A stretch of DNA of 64,000 nucleotides from Sinorhizobium sp. RAC02 (GCF_001713395.1 NZ_CP016452.1:186001-250000); one strand, 5' to 3'. Shown: positions 52,283 to 61,976, counted from the first letter of the stretch. Notes: a model not told the origin generated them from the sequence alone. Numbers and translations are program-made.

Positions 52283-53082
52283 ACCCGGGCCTGCCCTTCG
52301 ATCCAGTAGCCGACAGCATCGATTGCCTGTTTGTCGAAGCCGAGCCGGTCGCGAAAGTGCTTGCGGCAAGCGGACGCGGCGCGAGCTTCCCCTGCGATGT
52401 AGATGTAACCGGGGCCGTCCGGCAGTGTGGTGAATCCTGCGGCGATTTCCGGAAGACGGGTAGGCGCTTCGCTCCCATCCCGGTGGCCATGCGTCTCATG
52501 CCAGACCAACTCGACATCGGCCCGGCTTCCGAGCCTCTGCCGGTCGGCAGCGGACGGGATTTCGACATGCACGATGGCACGCATCTCCGCCGGCAGTTCC
52601 TCCAGAATGCGGCCAACGGCCGGCAGACCGGTGATGTCTACCAACAACAGCACCCACTCGGCACCCGGCGGCGGCTCGAAGCGGCCCTCCGGATTGCAGA
52701 TGCCGACCACGTCGCCCGGTTTCGCAGACATGGCCCAGCCGGCAGCCACGCCGCCCTCATGGGCGACAAGATCGATGACCATCTCGCAGGTTTCCGGGTT
52801 CCAGGCGCGCACCGTATAGGGCCTGTTGGGGCAGGCCAGAGAGCTGTCGGGCCGGCCCCACCGGCCATTCTCCATCAATATCGGCAGTGTCACCGGCGTC
52901 TCGGGATTGGGGCAAAGCGCCAGGCGCACCCATTCGTCGGGGTGATCGGTCGCGACCAGCCGCTCGCCGTCCTGCACCTTGAGAACCACACGGATCATCG
53001 ATGGCGTCAGGTGGATGACGGCCTCGGTCGTTGCGAGGAAATAGTCCTCCACATAGGGTTCGTGCTCGTGCTGGTGGGACAT
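52279..53082 (-). CDS. Siderophore-interacting protein, FAD ferric reductase (ViuB family)
   Basis: 267 aa. An FAD-binding ferredoxin-reductase-like domain with 'CPNRPYTVRAWNPETCEMVI' and a C-terminal SIP domain ('EWVLLLVDITGLPAVGRILE', 'GYIYIAGEARAASACRKHFR'). It reduces ferric siderophore in the cytoplasm to release Fe(II) after import. The N-terminus is His/Glu-rich ('MSHQHEHEPYVEDYF'). It is placed between the binding-protein and permease genes, consistent with one import-and-release operon. Confidence 0.93.
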   Translation of the reverse strand: MSHQHEHEPYVEDYFLATTEAVIHLTPSMIRVVLKVQDGERLVATDHPDEWVRLALCPNPETPVTLPILMENGRWGRPDSSLACPNRPYTVRAWNPETCEMVIDLVAHEGGVAAGWAMSAKPGDVVGICNPEGRFEPPPGAEWVLLLVDITGLPAVGRILEELPAEMRAIVHVEIPSAADRQRLGSRADVELVWHETHGHRDGSEAPTRLPEIAAGFTTLPDGPGYIYIAGEARAASACRKHFRDRLGFDKQAIDAVGYWIEGQARV

Positions 53083-53097
53083 GCCGGCGCCTTCCGT

Positions 53098-54084
53098 TCA
53101 GGTCTTCAACGCCGCTTCCATCCGCGGGAGGAAGGCGGAGAAGGCATAGGGGATGGAAAGGACATTCGGCCACGAGGCCGCCCAGATCGATGCCGGGTCG
53201 TCGAAGGTGAAGCAGCGGCCGCGCCGTACGGGCTCGAACAGTCGAAACAGGCTCTGCGCCTCGAGTGCCGCCCGCGCGCTTTTCTCCAGCCACATGACGA
53301 GAAGATCTGCCCCGACGCTGTCGATCACTTCGAGGCTGACATCGACAGAGACACGGCCCGGATTGCGGGATGCGAGCTGACGTACACCTTCGGAGGGAAC
53401 CATGCCAAGCTGGATAAGCCAGTCCACCCGCGTTTCGCCCGGAAGATAGACGACGATATCGCCGCGGCCCGGAAAGAAGGTCGCGAAGGTGAAGCTCCGG
53501 CCGCGCAGGGCCGGCCAGCGGTCGCCGTAGCCTTTCAACAGCCCTTCCGTTTGCACGACGAGCTGTTCCGCCTCTTCCGCCCGTCCAAGTGCTGCGCCCG
53601 CGATCCGCGTCTGCTCGTGCCAACTCGCCTGCCAGGGTCCCGATCGGTAGGCGACCGTCGGCGCGATGCGTGAAAGCCGGCCGTAGGAGACGCTGTCGAG
53701 GCCGGAGAACACGCCGAGCACGAGATCGGGCGCCAGATCAGCGACCATTTCGTAGTCCGTCATGCCTCCTTCGAGCAGCAAGGGAATGTCAGCGCCGAAA
53801 CGCTGCGCGCACCAGGGTGTGATACCGCTTTCGAACATGCCGGACCGTACGATGCCGAGCGGCTTCACCCCGAGCGCGAGCAGCGCGCATTCGTCGCCAT
53901 AGCCGACGGTAACGACACGCTTGGGCGGTGACGCGATCACCGTGCGGCCGAGCGCGTGCTCGACCGTCGCAGGAAACGTCGCCGTCGCGCCAGACACCCG
54001 TTGCGGTACAAGCAACAGCGCCCCGGCTCCCGCAAGGAAGCCGCGACGTGTCGTCCCCAGACTGCGGGACGAGGATAAAAGCAT
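53098..54084 (-). CDS. Iron-siderophore ABC importer periplasmic binding protein
   Basis: 328 aa. The leader 'SLGTTRRGFLAGAGALLLV' has a twin-arginine motif, so export by Tat is likely. The body is a FecB/FepB-type Peripla_BP_2 protein: 'LGRTVIASPPKRVVTVGYGD', 'ALGVKPLGIVRSGM', 'MVADLAPDLVLGVFSGLDSV'. It carries the ferric siderophore from the receptor to the FecCD permeases. Its ATG overlaps the receptor stop, coupling the two. Confidence 0.92.
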   Translation of the reverse strand: MLLSSSRSLGTTRRGFLAGAGALLLVPQRVSGATATFPATVEHALGRTVIASPPKRVVTVGYGDECALLALGVKPLGIVRSGMFESGITPWCAQRFGADIPLLLEGGMTDYEMVADLAPDLVLGVFSGLDSVSYGRLSRIAPTVAYRSGPWQASWHEQTRIAGAALGRAEEAEQLVVQTEGLLKGYGDRWPALRGRSFTFATFFPGRGDIVVYLPGETRVDWLIQLGMVPSEGVRQLASRNPGRVSVDVSLEVIDSVGADLLVMWLEKSARAALEAQSLFRLFEPVRRGRCFTFDDPASIWAASWPNVLSIPYAFSAFLPRMEAALKT

Positions 54085-56585
54085 CAGAACTTGAACTTCG
54101 TCGAGATGCTGAAGCTGCGCGGCTCACCATAGAAGCCGGTATCGAAGTTGCCGAGGCCGGCAAAGTACTTCTCGTTGAAGAGGTTCTTGACGTTGAAGGT
54201 CACGTCGATCTTCTCGCCGAACCGGTATTTCGCCATCGCGTCGACCAGAAGCACGTTCTTCTGCGTAACATTCTGATAGACATTCGCCGGGCTCCAGACA
54301 AAGCCGTGGATCTCGTCCTGCCAGCGCAGGCCCCCACCGATCGTCAGGTTTTCCCACTCGCCAGGCAGCGTATAGCTCGTGTAGAACTTCACGACATTGT
54401 CTGGCGCGCTCGTCTGGATGAAGGAATAGACGAGATCGCCATTCGCCTTGCGCGCGCGGGCATGAGTGTAGCTCGCATAGACGTTCCAGTCCGGCAGGAT
54501 CTCGCCTGAGGCCTCAAGTTCGAAGCCCTTCGTCGTCACGCCCTGCACCGCCCGGTAGTAGTTCCCCCCGCGGATCGGATCATATCCGGCAACTTCCGCG
54601 AGATTGTCCTGCTTGGTCATGAACACCGCGGCACTGGCATTCAGCGCGCCGTCGAAGAAGCTGCCCTTGACGCCGGCCTCGTAGCTTTTGCCCTCCTCCG
54701 GCGCGAGGTAGGCGCCGTCAACGTCCTGATTGCCCTGCGGCCTGAAGATGTCCGTGTAGCTCGCATAAACGGAATAGGAATCGTTGAGATTGTAGACGAT
54801 ACCGGCATAGGGCGTGAGCTTGCCCTTGGCGGAATAGGCGCCCGGCGCGTTCCATACATCCGTGGCGATGTCATAGGTTCCGCGGTCGTTGAAATCCCAC
54901 CAGCTGATGCGACTGCCGAGAATGAAGGACAGGTCATCCGTCGGCTTCAGCCGCGTGGCCGCATAGACGCCATACTGGGTCAGCGAATCCTCATAGTGCC
55001 CTGCGAGCGCGAAATCCGGCTCCTTCGTGTTGCCGTCCCACTCGAAGAAATTCGGAACGGACGGATCGTAGTCGACGCCACCATAGCCATACCAGGGTCC
55101 GCTGTCCGTTCGCCGGGAGGCGGTCGCCCCGAACATCAGGTCGTGTTCGCGGCCGAGCAGCTCGAACGGGCCTGACGCCTTGGCATCGATGGTGTCCTGC
55201 ACGATCCGGCCCGAATATTTGCCGACAAACTGCGAGACACCGGCGCCCGTGACGGGATCGGGGAAACCGCCGCCTGCGGAGCCAAGAACACTGTCATGCC
55301 CGTTGCGGCGATGGTTGTAGGTGAGTTCCGCCTTCCAGCCATTGTCGAATTCATGGTCGAGCGAGACGAAGAAATTGTTGGTGAACGTATCGCGACGGCT
55401 CCAGGTCGTGGCCGGGTTGGAGGAAACATCCCAATCAGTACGGGTTCCATCGGAGAAGAACATCGGCAGGCCCGTCCAGCTCGAGCCGCGCGGGCGGTTC
55501 TGCTGGTAGTCGGCGCCAAGCGACAACGTCGTGCTGTCGCCGATATCGGCTTCCAGCACGCCATAGAGCGTGAAGGACTTCTTCTCGTAGTGGTCGAGAT
55601 AGGATTCCCCATCTTCGAAGGATCCGGAAAAACGTCCACGCACCGAACCGTCGTCATTGAGCGGCCCGGAGACATCCAGTTCGCTGCGATAAGTGTTCCA
55701 CGCGCCGAGCGTGCCGGTCACCGAACCTTGGAAGGTGTCTGTCGGGCGCTTGCGCACGAGATTGACCGCCGCACCGGGATTGCCGGCCCCCATCAGGAGG
55801 CCGTTGGCACCCTTCACCACCTCGATATGGTCATAGATGGTCATGTCGGCATTGCTCAGGCCGAAATCGTAGACGCCATCCGTCTCGACGGCCACGCCGT
55901 CATACTGGAACTCGGTGATTGCGAAACCACGCGCGGTATATTCGGTGCGGTCGCTGTCATATTGCTGCGTGGTCATGCCGCTTGCCGATTCAAGCGCATC
56001 GCGCAGCGACGTGCTCGCCTGGTCCTCCATTCGCTTGCGCGTGACGACCGTCACCGATTGCGGCGTCTCGGCAATCGAGAGCGGCAGGCCGGTCGCCGTC
56101 GTCATTTCGCGTGTCGTGTAGGAGTTCGTTCCCTCGGTCGTGGAACCATCCCCCTCGACATTGATCGTCTGCAGCACGGTCGAGCCATCCGCCAACGGCT
56201 GGACCTGTGAAGCGGACGACGCCGAAGGATCGACGATCGTCACCGTATTGCCGCCGGTAAGCCTGTAGCTTAGCCCGGATCCCGAAAGGATCGCCGCAAG
56301 GCCGCTCTCCACGGAATGCGAACCGGACAGGCCGCCGCTCGTCTTTCCGCGCACGAGGCCGGCGGGGTAAAGGATCTGCAGGTTGGCGCGATTGGCGAAG
56401 CGGGAGATCACCTGGCCGAGCGGGCCGGCCGGAATGGTGTAGCTGACGGCCTGAGCGCGAGCCTGCTTTGCTTCCTGGCCATAACCCGGCGTCGTTGCCG
56501 CTGCCGTCGCCAGGACAATCGCCATGCAGGCGACGCCGCTGCGCAGGCCCCTGCCGGTCTTCGAAATCATGCTCATGCGCCTCAA
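54084..56585 (-). CDS. FecA-type TonB-dependent siderophore receptor with STN signalling domain
   Basis: 833 aa. Signal peptide (about 1-36, 'MAIVLATAAATTPGYGQE'). The N-terminal STN/secretin domain (about 48-98, 'PAGPLGQVISRFANRANLQI', 'GLAAILSGSGLSYRLTG') interacts with FecR. A plug domain (about 150-260, 'LPLSIAETPQSVTVVTRKRM', 'LLMGAGNPGAAVNLVRKRP') and a 22-strand barrel follow, ending 'SISTKFKF' with terminal Phe. It imports a ferric siderophore with TonB energy and signals occupancy to FecR/FecI. This is the only intact receptor in the window. Confidence 0.95.
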   Translation of the reverse strand: MRRMSMISKTGRGLRSGVACMAIVLATAAATTPGYGQEAKQARAQAVSYTIPAGPLGQVISRFANRANLQILYPAGLVRGKTSGGLSGSHSVESGLAAILSGSGLSYRLTGGNTVTIVDPSASSASQVQPLADGSTVLQTINVEGDGSTTEGTNSYTTREMTTATGLPLSIAETPQSVTVVTRKRMEDQASTSLRDALESASGMTTQQYDSDRTEYTARGFAITEFQYDGVAVETDGVYDFGLSNADMTIYDHIEVVKGANGLLMGAGNPGAAVNLVRKRPTDTFQGSVTGTLGAWNTYRSELDVSGPLNDDGSVRGRFSGSFEDGESYLDHYEKKSFTLYGVLEADIGDSTTLSLGADYQQNRPRGSSWTGLPMFFSDGTRTDWDVSSNPATTWSRRDTFTNNFFVSLDHEFDNGWKAELTYNHRRNGHDSVLGSAGGGFPDPVTGAGVSQFVGKYSGRIVQDTIDAKASGPFELLGREHDLMFGATASRRTDSGPWYGYGGVDYDPSVPNFFEWDGNTKEPDFALAGHYEDSLTQYGVYAATRLKPTDDLSFILGSRISWWDFNDRGTYDIATDVWNAPGAYSAKGKLTPYAGIVYNLNDSYSVYASYTDIFRPQGNQDVDGAYLAPEEGKSYEAGVKGSFFDGALNASAAVFMTKQDNLAEVAGYDPIRGGNYYRAVQGVTTKGFELEASGEILPDWNVYASYTHARARKANGDLVYSFIQTSAPDNVVKFYTSYTLPGEWENLTIGGGLRWQDEIHGFVWSPANVYQNVTQKNVLLVDAMAKYRFGEKIDVTFNVKNLFNEKYFAGLGNFDTGFYGEPRSFSISTKFKF

Positions 56586-56705
56586 CCTTTACCGTCATTC
56601 TCGAGGCGTTCTGCCCCATCTATCCCGCATGACGCATGCCGGCGTGCACGTCCTCACCCCGAAAGTGGAATTTTTTTATCAAATTTTAAAAGAGCTTCGC
56701 AGCGC

Positions 56706-57641
56706 TCACGCCGGCCGCAGCACGACGAAGTAGTCGGTGAGCCTGTAGGCGGAGATGGGAAGCGTGCGGGTGATCGTGTCCAGCACACCATCCGGATTGG
56801 CCATGTCGAAGATGCCGCTCACCCGCAAGGCCTGCAGGCCCTCGCCATAGATTCGGATCGAGCCGCGTCTGTAACGGTTCACGTCCTCGATCACCTGGCC
56901 CAGCGGCTGATCCTCGAAGATCAGCTTGCCATGGCGCCACGCGGCAGCGACCTCGGTATCGATGGTGCCGACGCGCGCCACGCCATGCTGGCCGTAGGAC
57001 AGGGTTTCCGGCGCATTGAGCACGACGGTCGATGCATCCGGCGCCACCACGGAAACGGTGCTTTCCTCCACGTCGACCGTCACGGATGTCTCGCGCCGGT
57101 GGACGGAGAACCGTGTGCCGAGTGCCGTGGCGACACCTTTCGACGCCTCGACCGAGAAGGGTCGCGCCTTGTCTGCCGCAACATCGAAGAAGGCACGGCC
57201 CTGCAAGAGATGGATGCGCCGGGCACGCTCATCGAAGCCGACGTTGATCGCGCTGTCGGCATCAAGCGTCACCTGGCTGCCATCGGCGAGCCTGATGGTG
57301 CGCTGCTCGCCGGTACCGGTCGAAAAATCGCTGAAGCTGCCGAGATAGCCGCCCTGCCAGGCGGCGACGCCGGCAAGGCCCGCGGCAAGCCCGGCGCCGG
57401 TCCCCACGAGAAAGCGTCGCCGGCCCCGGTCGACAGGATCGATCACCGGGCGCGGAATGGCATCGAAATCCGCCCACAGGCCTTCGAGCTTGCGGTACTC
57501 CAGACGATGTTCGTCGGCCTCCGCCAGCCAGCGGGCATGGGCAAGGCGCTCGGCCTGCGTCGTCTCGCCGGATTGCATCCGGACGAACCATTCCAGCGCA
57601 ACCGATCGCAGATCCGTCTCTTTGTTCGCCATGGCGCTCAT
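56706..57641 (-). CDS. FecR-like anti-sigma/signal transducer
   Basis: 311 aa. The cytoplasmic N-terminal DUF4880-type segment ('ALEWFVRMQSGETTQAERL') is followed by one transmembrane helix (about 77-97, 'FLVGTGAGLAAGLAGVAAW') and a periplasmic FecR domain (about 110-205, 'RTIRLADGSQVTLDADSAIN', 'RIHLLQGRAFFDVAADKARP'). The C-terminal STN-like part ends 'YRLTDYFVVLRPA'. It relays receptor occupancy to the sigma factor. Order sigma, FecR, receptor is the classic iron-starvation signalling layout. Confidence 0.94.
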   Translation of the reverse strand: MSAMANKETDLRSVALEWFVRMQSGETTQAERLAHARWLAEADEHRLEYRKLEGLWADFDAIPRPVIDPVDRGRRRFLVGTGAGLAAGLAGVAAWQGGYLGSFSDFSTGTGEQRTIRLADGSQVTLDADSAINVGFDERARRIHLLQGRAFFDVAADKARPFSVEASKGVATALGTRFSVHRRETSVTVDVEESTVSVVAPDASTVVLNAPETLSYGQHGVARVGTIDTEVAAAWRHGKLIFEDQPLGQVIEDVNRYRRGSIRIYGEGLQALRVSGIFDMANPDGVLDTITRTLPISAYRLTDYFVVLRPA

Positions 57642-57735
57642 CCAACCCGCATGCCCGGTCGATTATCTCGACACTCATCTGGAGCAAAGACGTTTCTCAC
57701 GCAACGACACCTCAGCCCCGTCCTGATGTTTCCCC

Positions 57736-58239
57736 TCATTCGAGATGCTCTCCAAACCGGTCGCGGCAGGTCGCGAGCGCCTTCATCAGGAGTTTTTCGA
57801 CGGCACTTCTCGATATGCCGAGCTTTGCGGCGATCTCTTGATGGCCGAGACCGTCGAACTTGTGCAGGACGAAGGCCTGCTTCTGGCGCGGCGGCAGGTC
57901 GTCGACGATGCGGGTGAGAAGCACGAGGCGCTGGCGGTAGTCCACCTGTTCTTCCGGCGATGGTGTATCTGCCGGCTGCTCGATTGCCGGCTCATCCGAA
58001 GCGAGGCGCGTGCGCACCTTCTGCCGACGCAGATGGTCGATCGCCGCGTTGTCAGCCATGCGGAAGAGATAGGAACGGGGATTGTCGACGACCGTATCGC
58101 CACCCATCCGACTGATCTTGAGAAAGGTTTCCTGCGCCACGTCATTCGCATCGGACCGACTGCGCAGCTTGACCGTCAGATGCCGTACGAGCTCGTTGTA
58201 GCTATCCACAAAAGTCCGAAAAATGAACTTGTCTTTCAC
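57736..58239 (-). CDS. FecI-like ECF sigma factor
   Basis: 167 aa from GTG 58239; the frame is open to 58389 but that part runs through a long hairpin, so a start inside or before it is unlikely. Region 2 'DANDVAQETFLKISRMGG' and 'NPRSYLFRMADNAAIDHLRR'; region 4 'VDDLPPRQKQAFVLHKFDGL' and 'GHQEIAAKLGISRSAVEKLL'. It would direct transcription of the downstream receptor/importer genes when released by FecR. No strong ribosome site is visible at GTG 58239. Confidence 0.88.
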   Translation of the reverse strand: MKDKFIFRTFVDSYNELVRHLTVKLRSRSDANDVAQETFLKISRMGGDTVVDNPRSYLFRMADNAAIDHLRRQKVRTRLASDEPAIEQPADTPSPEEQVDYRQRLVLLTRIVDDLPPRQKQAFVLHKFDGLGHQEIAAKLGISRSAVEKLLMKALATCRDRFGEHLE

Positions 58240-58312
58240 GAGGCGATTCTGACGGCGACTGGAGGATTGAGACAGGGCCAAGCCCAAACTTCGCCTCCAA
58301 TAGGCGCGAAAC

Positions 58313-58367
58313 CCGGGGAGGTCAATAAATCTGGAGTTTGAAATTCCAGATTTATTGACCTCCCCGG
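58313..58367. repeat. Perfect 23-bp inverted repeat upstream of the sigma gene
   Basis: CCGGGGAGGTCAATAAATCT plus GGA (58313-58335) and its exact complement (58345-58367) surround a 9-base loop. It lies 74 bases before the sigma GTG start, in the presumed leader. Possible attenuator, operator or element scar. Confidence 0.88.
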
Positions 58368-58470
58368 ACAGCAAGATGATATCCTTCAACCGGCAGGCCG
58401 TGCGTCTGCCTATACAGATTCCCTCAGCGGACCGATGCGCCTGAAGAACGCACCGGTGATCTCTATGAAA

Positions 58471-59718
58471 TCAGCTCCAGGCATGAAGCGGCGGCTTTTC
58501 GCCGTTGAGGAAGTATTTTCCGAGGATGGCGTATTTCCAGCGCACAGGATCGTGAAGTGTATGGGTGCGGGCATTGCGCCAATGCCGGTCTAGGTGATGC
58601 TCAGCGAGCGTAGAACGCGTGCCGGCAAGCTCGAACAACTTGTTGGTCGCGGTGATCGCGATTTCGGTCGAGAGGATTTTTGCCTCGGCAGTGACGATCT
58701 GGGCCTCTGCAACCGTTTCCGCATTCGGGTTCGCGACCGCACGGTCGATGGCGTGGCCGGCCTTTTCGAGCAACGCCTGGGCGGCGTGCAGGCGAAGCAT
58801 CAGGTCGCCGACGGCCTGGATCGTGTAGGGATCGTCCCAGGCATGGTCGAGGCCACTGTCGATCCAGGCACGGCTCTTCGTCCGCACGAAGGAGACCGTT
58901 TCGTCGATGGCGGCCTGCGCAATCCCCGTATCGACGGCGACCTGGATGATCTGGAAGATCGCGCCGTCGGCCGTCGGCACCTCATACCCCTTGTAGCCAG
59001 GCACCAGATGGGTCTTCGGAACCTTCACATTGTTGAGGATCACCGTGCCTGAGAGCGTCGTGCGCTGGCCAAAGGAAGACCAGTCATCGATGACGGTCAG
59101 GCCTGGCGCATCGCGCTCGGCAATGGCGTACCAGGCACGCCCCTCCTCATCGAGTGCGACGACCGGTACGAGATGGGCGAGGAGCGCGCCGGAGGAATAG
59201 AATTTCTGGCCGTTGACGACGACATGGTCGCCGGCATCGACAAACTTCGTCTCGAAATCGGCGGCGCGTTTGGAACCGAATTCGGAGAAGGCATTGCCGA
59301 AGCGCGTGCCGCGCAACACCTCGGCAAAGAGCAACTTCTGCTGCGCCTCATCGGACACGGTACGGATCGCCGCCACGACGCCGAGATGGTTCTGGGCGAT
59401 CTGACCGATCGAGGAATCGGCCGCCGAGACGATCTCGATCACCTTGGCGAGCGTGGCGTAGGAGACTTCGGGACCGCCGAATACCTTCGGCACGTTGATA
59501 GACCAGAGGCCGCTCTGCGAGAACGAATCAAGCTCCTTCACCGGCCAGATCCGGTCACGGTCGCGGATCGCCGAACCCGGCGCGATCTCCGCCGCGAGCG
59601 TCTTCGCGACCGCGATTGCCTCGGCGTCGCTCTTGATGATGTGCGCCGGCTCGCTCGGGCGCGGCACCGCCGGAACGCCCTCGACGGCATCCTTCGTGTT
59701 GACGTTGGAAATGGTCAT
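58471..59718 (-). CDS. SfnB-type acyl-CoA-dehydrogenase-family flavoprotein monooxygenase
   Basis: 415 aa. Fold order is acyl-CoA-dehydrogenase-like: N-terminal helices (about 30-140, 'LAAEIAPGSAIRDRDRIWPV'), middle beta domain (about 140-250, 'GNAFSEFGSKRAADFETKF'), C-terminal helical domain ('GTRSTLAEHHLDRHWRNART', 'HTLHDPVRWKYAILGKYFLN'). The last motif is characteristic of SfnB/DszC-type FMN-dependent monooxygenases acting on organosulfur compounds. It is on the same strand as and after the ABC genes, 25 bases from the LivF-type gene, so it probably acts on the imported solute. Confidence 0.88.
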   Translation of the reverse strand: MTISNVNTKDAVEGVPAVPRPSEPAHIIKSDAEAIAVAKTLAAEIAPGSAIRDRDRIWPVKELDSFSQSGLWSINVPKVFGGPEVSYATLAKVIEIVSAADSSIGQIAQNHLGVVAAIRTVSDEAQQKLLFAEVLRGTRFGNAFSEFGSKRAADFETKFVDAGDHVVVNGQKFYSSGALLAHLVPVVALDEEGRAWYAIAERDAPGLTVIDDWSSFGQRTTLSGTVILNNVKVPKTHLVPGYKGYEVPTADGAIFQIIQVAVDTGIAQAAIDETVSFVRTKSRAWIDSGLDHAWDDPYTIQAVGDLMLRLHAAQALLEKAGHAIDRAVANPNAETVAEAQIVTAEAKILSTEIAITATNKLFELAGTRSTLAEHHLDRHWRNARTHTLHDPVRWKYAILGKYFLNGEKPPLHAWS

Positions 59719-59743
59719 TGTCTGGCTCCTCTTCGGGTTGAAT

Positions 59744-60517
59744 TCAATGGACGAGTGCGGCCGCGGTGGGTCTTTCGCCGAGATAGAAGGCCTTCACGTC
59801 GTCGCGCGACTTGAGATCTGCGGCATCGCCGGTGAGCACGCTGACGCCGTTTTCCAGAATGACCGCCCTGTCGGCAAAGGTGAGCGCGACGGCTGTGTTC
59901 TGTTCGGCGACAAGGATCGACAGCCCCTCCTCGCGGTTAAGGCGCTTGAGGGTGCGGAAAATATCCTGCACGACGAGGGGCGCGAGCCCCATGGAGGGCT
60001 CGTCGAGCACAAGGAGACGCGGGCGCGACATCAGTGCACGGCCGATCGCCGTCATCTGCTGTTCGCCACCGGAGGTGAGGCCGGAAAGCACCCGGCGTTT
60101 CTCGTGCAATCTTGGGAAATGCGCGTAGACCTTTTCGAGATCGATCGCGATTTCCGCGCGTGACGCACCGCGGCCGAGGCCGCCGGAGACGAGGTTCTCC
60201 TCGACCGTCAGCGTCTTGAAACAATGCCGGCCTTCCAGCACCTGCACCAGCCCCACACGCACGAGACTTGCCGGCGTCTCGCGCGACACGTCACGGGCTT
60301 CGAACAGGATGCGGCCGGCATTCACCTGACCGCGCTCGGCCGGGAGGAGGTTCGAGACGGCCTTCAGGGTCGTCGTCTTGCCCGCACCGTTCGCGCCGAG
60401 AACGGCGAGGATTTCGCCGCGCGCGATCGAAAGGTCGACACCATGCAGCGCGGTGATGGAGTGGTTGTAGGTCGCACGAAGGCCCTCCACGGTCAGTATC
60501 CGGTTTTCCTCGGTCAT
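59744..60517 (-). CDS. Branched-chain-amino-acid-type ABC importer ATPase (LivF)
   Basis: 257 aa from ATG 60517 (AGAGGAG upstream). Walker A 'LGANGAGKTTTLKAVSNLLP', signature 'TSGGEQQMTAIGRALMSRPR' and Walker B 'LLVLDEPSMGLAPLVVQDIF'. The 'EPSMGLAP' form and length mark LivF. It pairs with a LivG-type ATPase, which is not inside the window and is presumably upstream (beyond 64000). Confidence 0.93.
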   Translation of the reverse strand: MTEENRILTVEGLRATYNHSITALHGVDLSIARGEILAVLGANGAGKTTTLKAVSNLLPAERGQVNAGRILFEARDVSRETPASLVRVGLVQVLEGRHCFKTLTVEENLVSGGLGRGASRAEIAIDLEKVYAHFPRLHEKRRVLSGLTSGGEQQMTAIGRALMSRPRLLVLDEPSMGLAPLVVQDIFRTLKRLNREEGLSILVAEQNTAVALTFADRAVILENGVSVLTGDAADLKSRDDVKAFYLGERPTAAALVH

Positions 60518-60641
60518 TTCAAACTCCTCTGGCGGATATCGTCGGGCTCGCAGCGAAAATCCGCGGCCGGGCACCAAGCGAGGAAGAAGTCGCGTGGCAG
60601 CCGGCCGCAGGGCCGCGCGGTAGGGCGCGCGGCCGTCGGCA

Positions 60642-61976
60642 TCAGTTCGTCACCGCACCCGCATCATCGGCGGTACGAAGCGTGATGCCTTTCTCGGCCG
60701 CATAGGCCTCGGACGATTTTTCGATGATCGGCCGCAGCAGCGCCCAGTCCGGCGCGATCCAGTCGGAAACGACGTTCCACTTATTGCCGTCCCATTGCTG
60801 GAAGGTCACGTAGCCGTTGCCCTCGTGGTTGTCCCATGTGACGTTGATCGAGTGGAACAGGTCCTTCGCACCGAGCGCCTCGACGCGGGCCTGGTCGAGC
60901 TGCAGATGCTCGAAGCCCCAGCGCACTTCGTCGCCGGTCAGCGTGCGCTTGCCGAACTTCTCCTGTGCGATGCGGACCGCTTCGACGTTCAGGATGCCAT
61001 TGACGATGCCGAGATTGTGGTAGACGGAGCCGATGCGGCCCTTGTCCTCAAGGTTACCCTTGCCGGCGTCATACAGCGTCTTCACGATTTCCTTGACGAC
61101 AGGGTATTCGGCGCCCGAAGCCTGCGTGGTGATCGCCGTATAGCCCTTGGCCGCATCACCCGCCGGAATGACGTCCTCTTCAGAGTTCGACCAGACATTG
61201 CCGATGATGTGATCGACCGGGAAGCCGGTCTTGGCAGCCGTCTTCAAGGCGACCGGGTTCATGACGCCCCAGCCACGCAGCACGACATAATCCGGCTTGG
61301 CGCGGCGGATCGTCAGCCATTGCGACTGCTGCTCGTTGCCCGGATGCGGAACCTCGATCTGCTGCAGTTCGAAGCCGTATTTCTCGGCAAGCAGTTCATA
61401 GATCGGGATCGTTTCCTTGCCGTAGGGCGAGCCGTGGTAGAGCACGGTGATCTTTTTCCCCTTCAGGCTTTCGACGCCGCCCTCCTTCGAGGCGATGTAG
61501 TTCACGATGCCGGATGTCTCGCTGTAGGGGTTGAGCAGCAGCGGGAAGACGTAGGGAAAGACGCGGCCGTCCGTCGAGTCGGTGCGGCCGTGGTTGATCG
61601 TGATCAGCGGCACTTTGTCCTGCGCAATGCGGTCGATCATTGCATAGGCGATGCCGACCGAGAGCGGGTTCCAGGCGGCGATACCCGGATTGCTCTTCAG
61701 GCGCTCATAGGCTTCGACGCCGCGCTCGACCTCATACTGGGTTTCGGCCTCCGACCACGTCAGCTTCACGCCGTTAACGCCGCCATCGCGGGTGTTAATG
61801 AGGTTCAGATAGTCGATGAAACCGCCGAAGAAGCCAGTGCCGCCGGCCGCATAGGGTCCGACACGATAGCTCTGGAGGGGAAAGTGCTGCTCGTCAGCCT
61901 GCGCCGGGAACGCGATGGCCGCAAGGCCAATGCCGGCAGCGAAGGCGGCCGCTCTGATCTTGGTAGAAAGGGTCAT
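60642..61976 (-). CDS. ABC importer periplasmic binding protein, Leu/Ile/Val type
   Basis: 444 aa from ATG 61976 (12 bases after the first in-frame ATG). Signal peptide 'AAFAAGIGLAAIAFPAQADE'. The mature protein belongs to Peripla_BP_6: 'LTWSEAETQYEVERGVEAYE', 'KKITVLYHGSPYGKETIPIY', 'DYVVLRGWGVMNPVALKTAA'. It is longer than amino-acid-binding LivJ (~350), as in members that bind aromatic or aliphatic acids or organosulfur compounds. The ligand is unknown. Confidence 0.92.
   Translation of the reverse strand: MTLSTKIRAAAFAAGIGLAAIAFPAQADEQHFPLQSYRVGPYAAGGTGFFGGFIDYLNLINTRDGGVNGVKLTWSEAETQYEVERGVEAYERLKSNPGIAAWNPLSVGIAYAMIDRIAQDKVPLITINHGRTDSTDGRVFPYVFPLLLNPYSETSGIVNYIASKEGGVESLKGKKITVLYHGSPYGKETIPIYELLAEKYGFELQQIEVPHPGNEQQSQWLTIRRAKPDYVVLRGWGVMNPVALKTAAKTGFPVDHIIGNVWSNSEEDVIPAGDAAKGYTAITTQASGAEYPVVKEIVKTLYDAGKGNLEDKGRIGSVYHNLGIVNGILNVEAVRIAQEKFGKRTLTGDEVRWGFEHLQLDQARVEALGAKDLFHSINVTWDNHEGNGYVTFQQWDGNKWNVVSDWIAPDWALLRPIIEKSSEAYAAEKGITLRTADDAGAVTN

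Noticed and set aside
56316..57917. A 533-codon open frame on the plus strand
   Set aside because: It runs antisense through the receptor start, FecR and the sigma gene, whose motifs are clear. No leader, ribosome site or domain.
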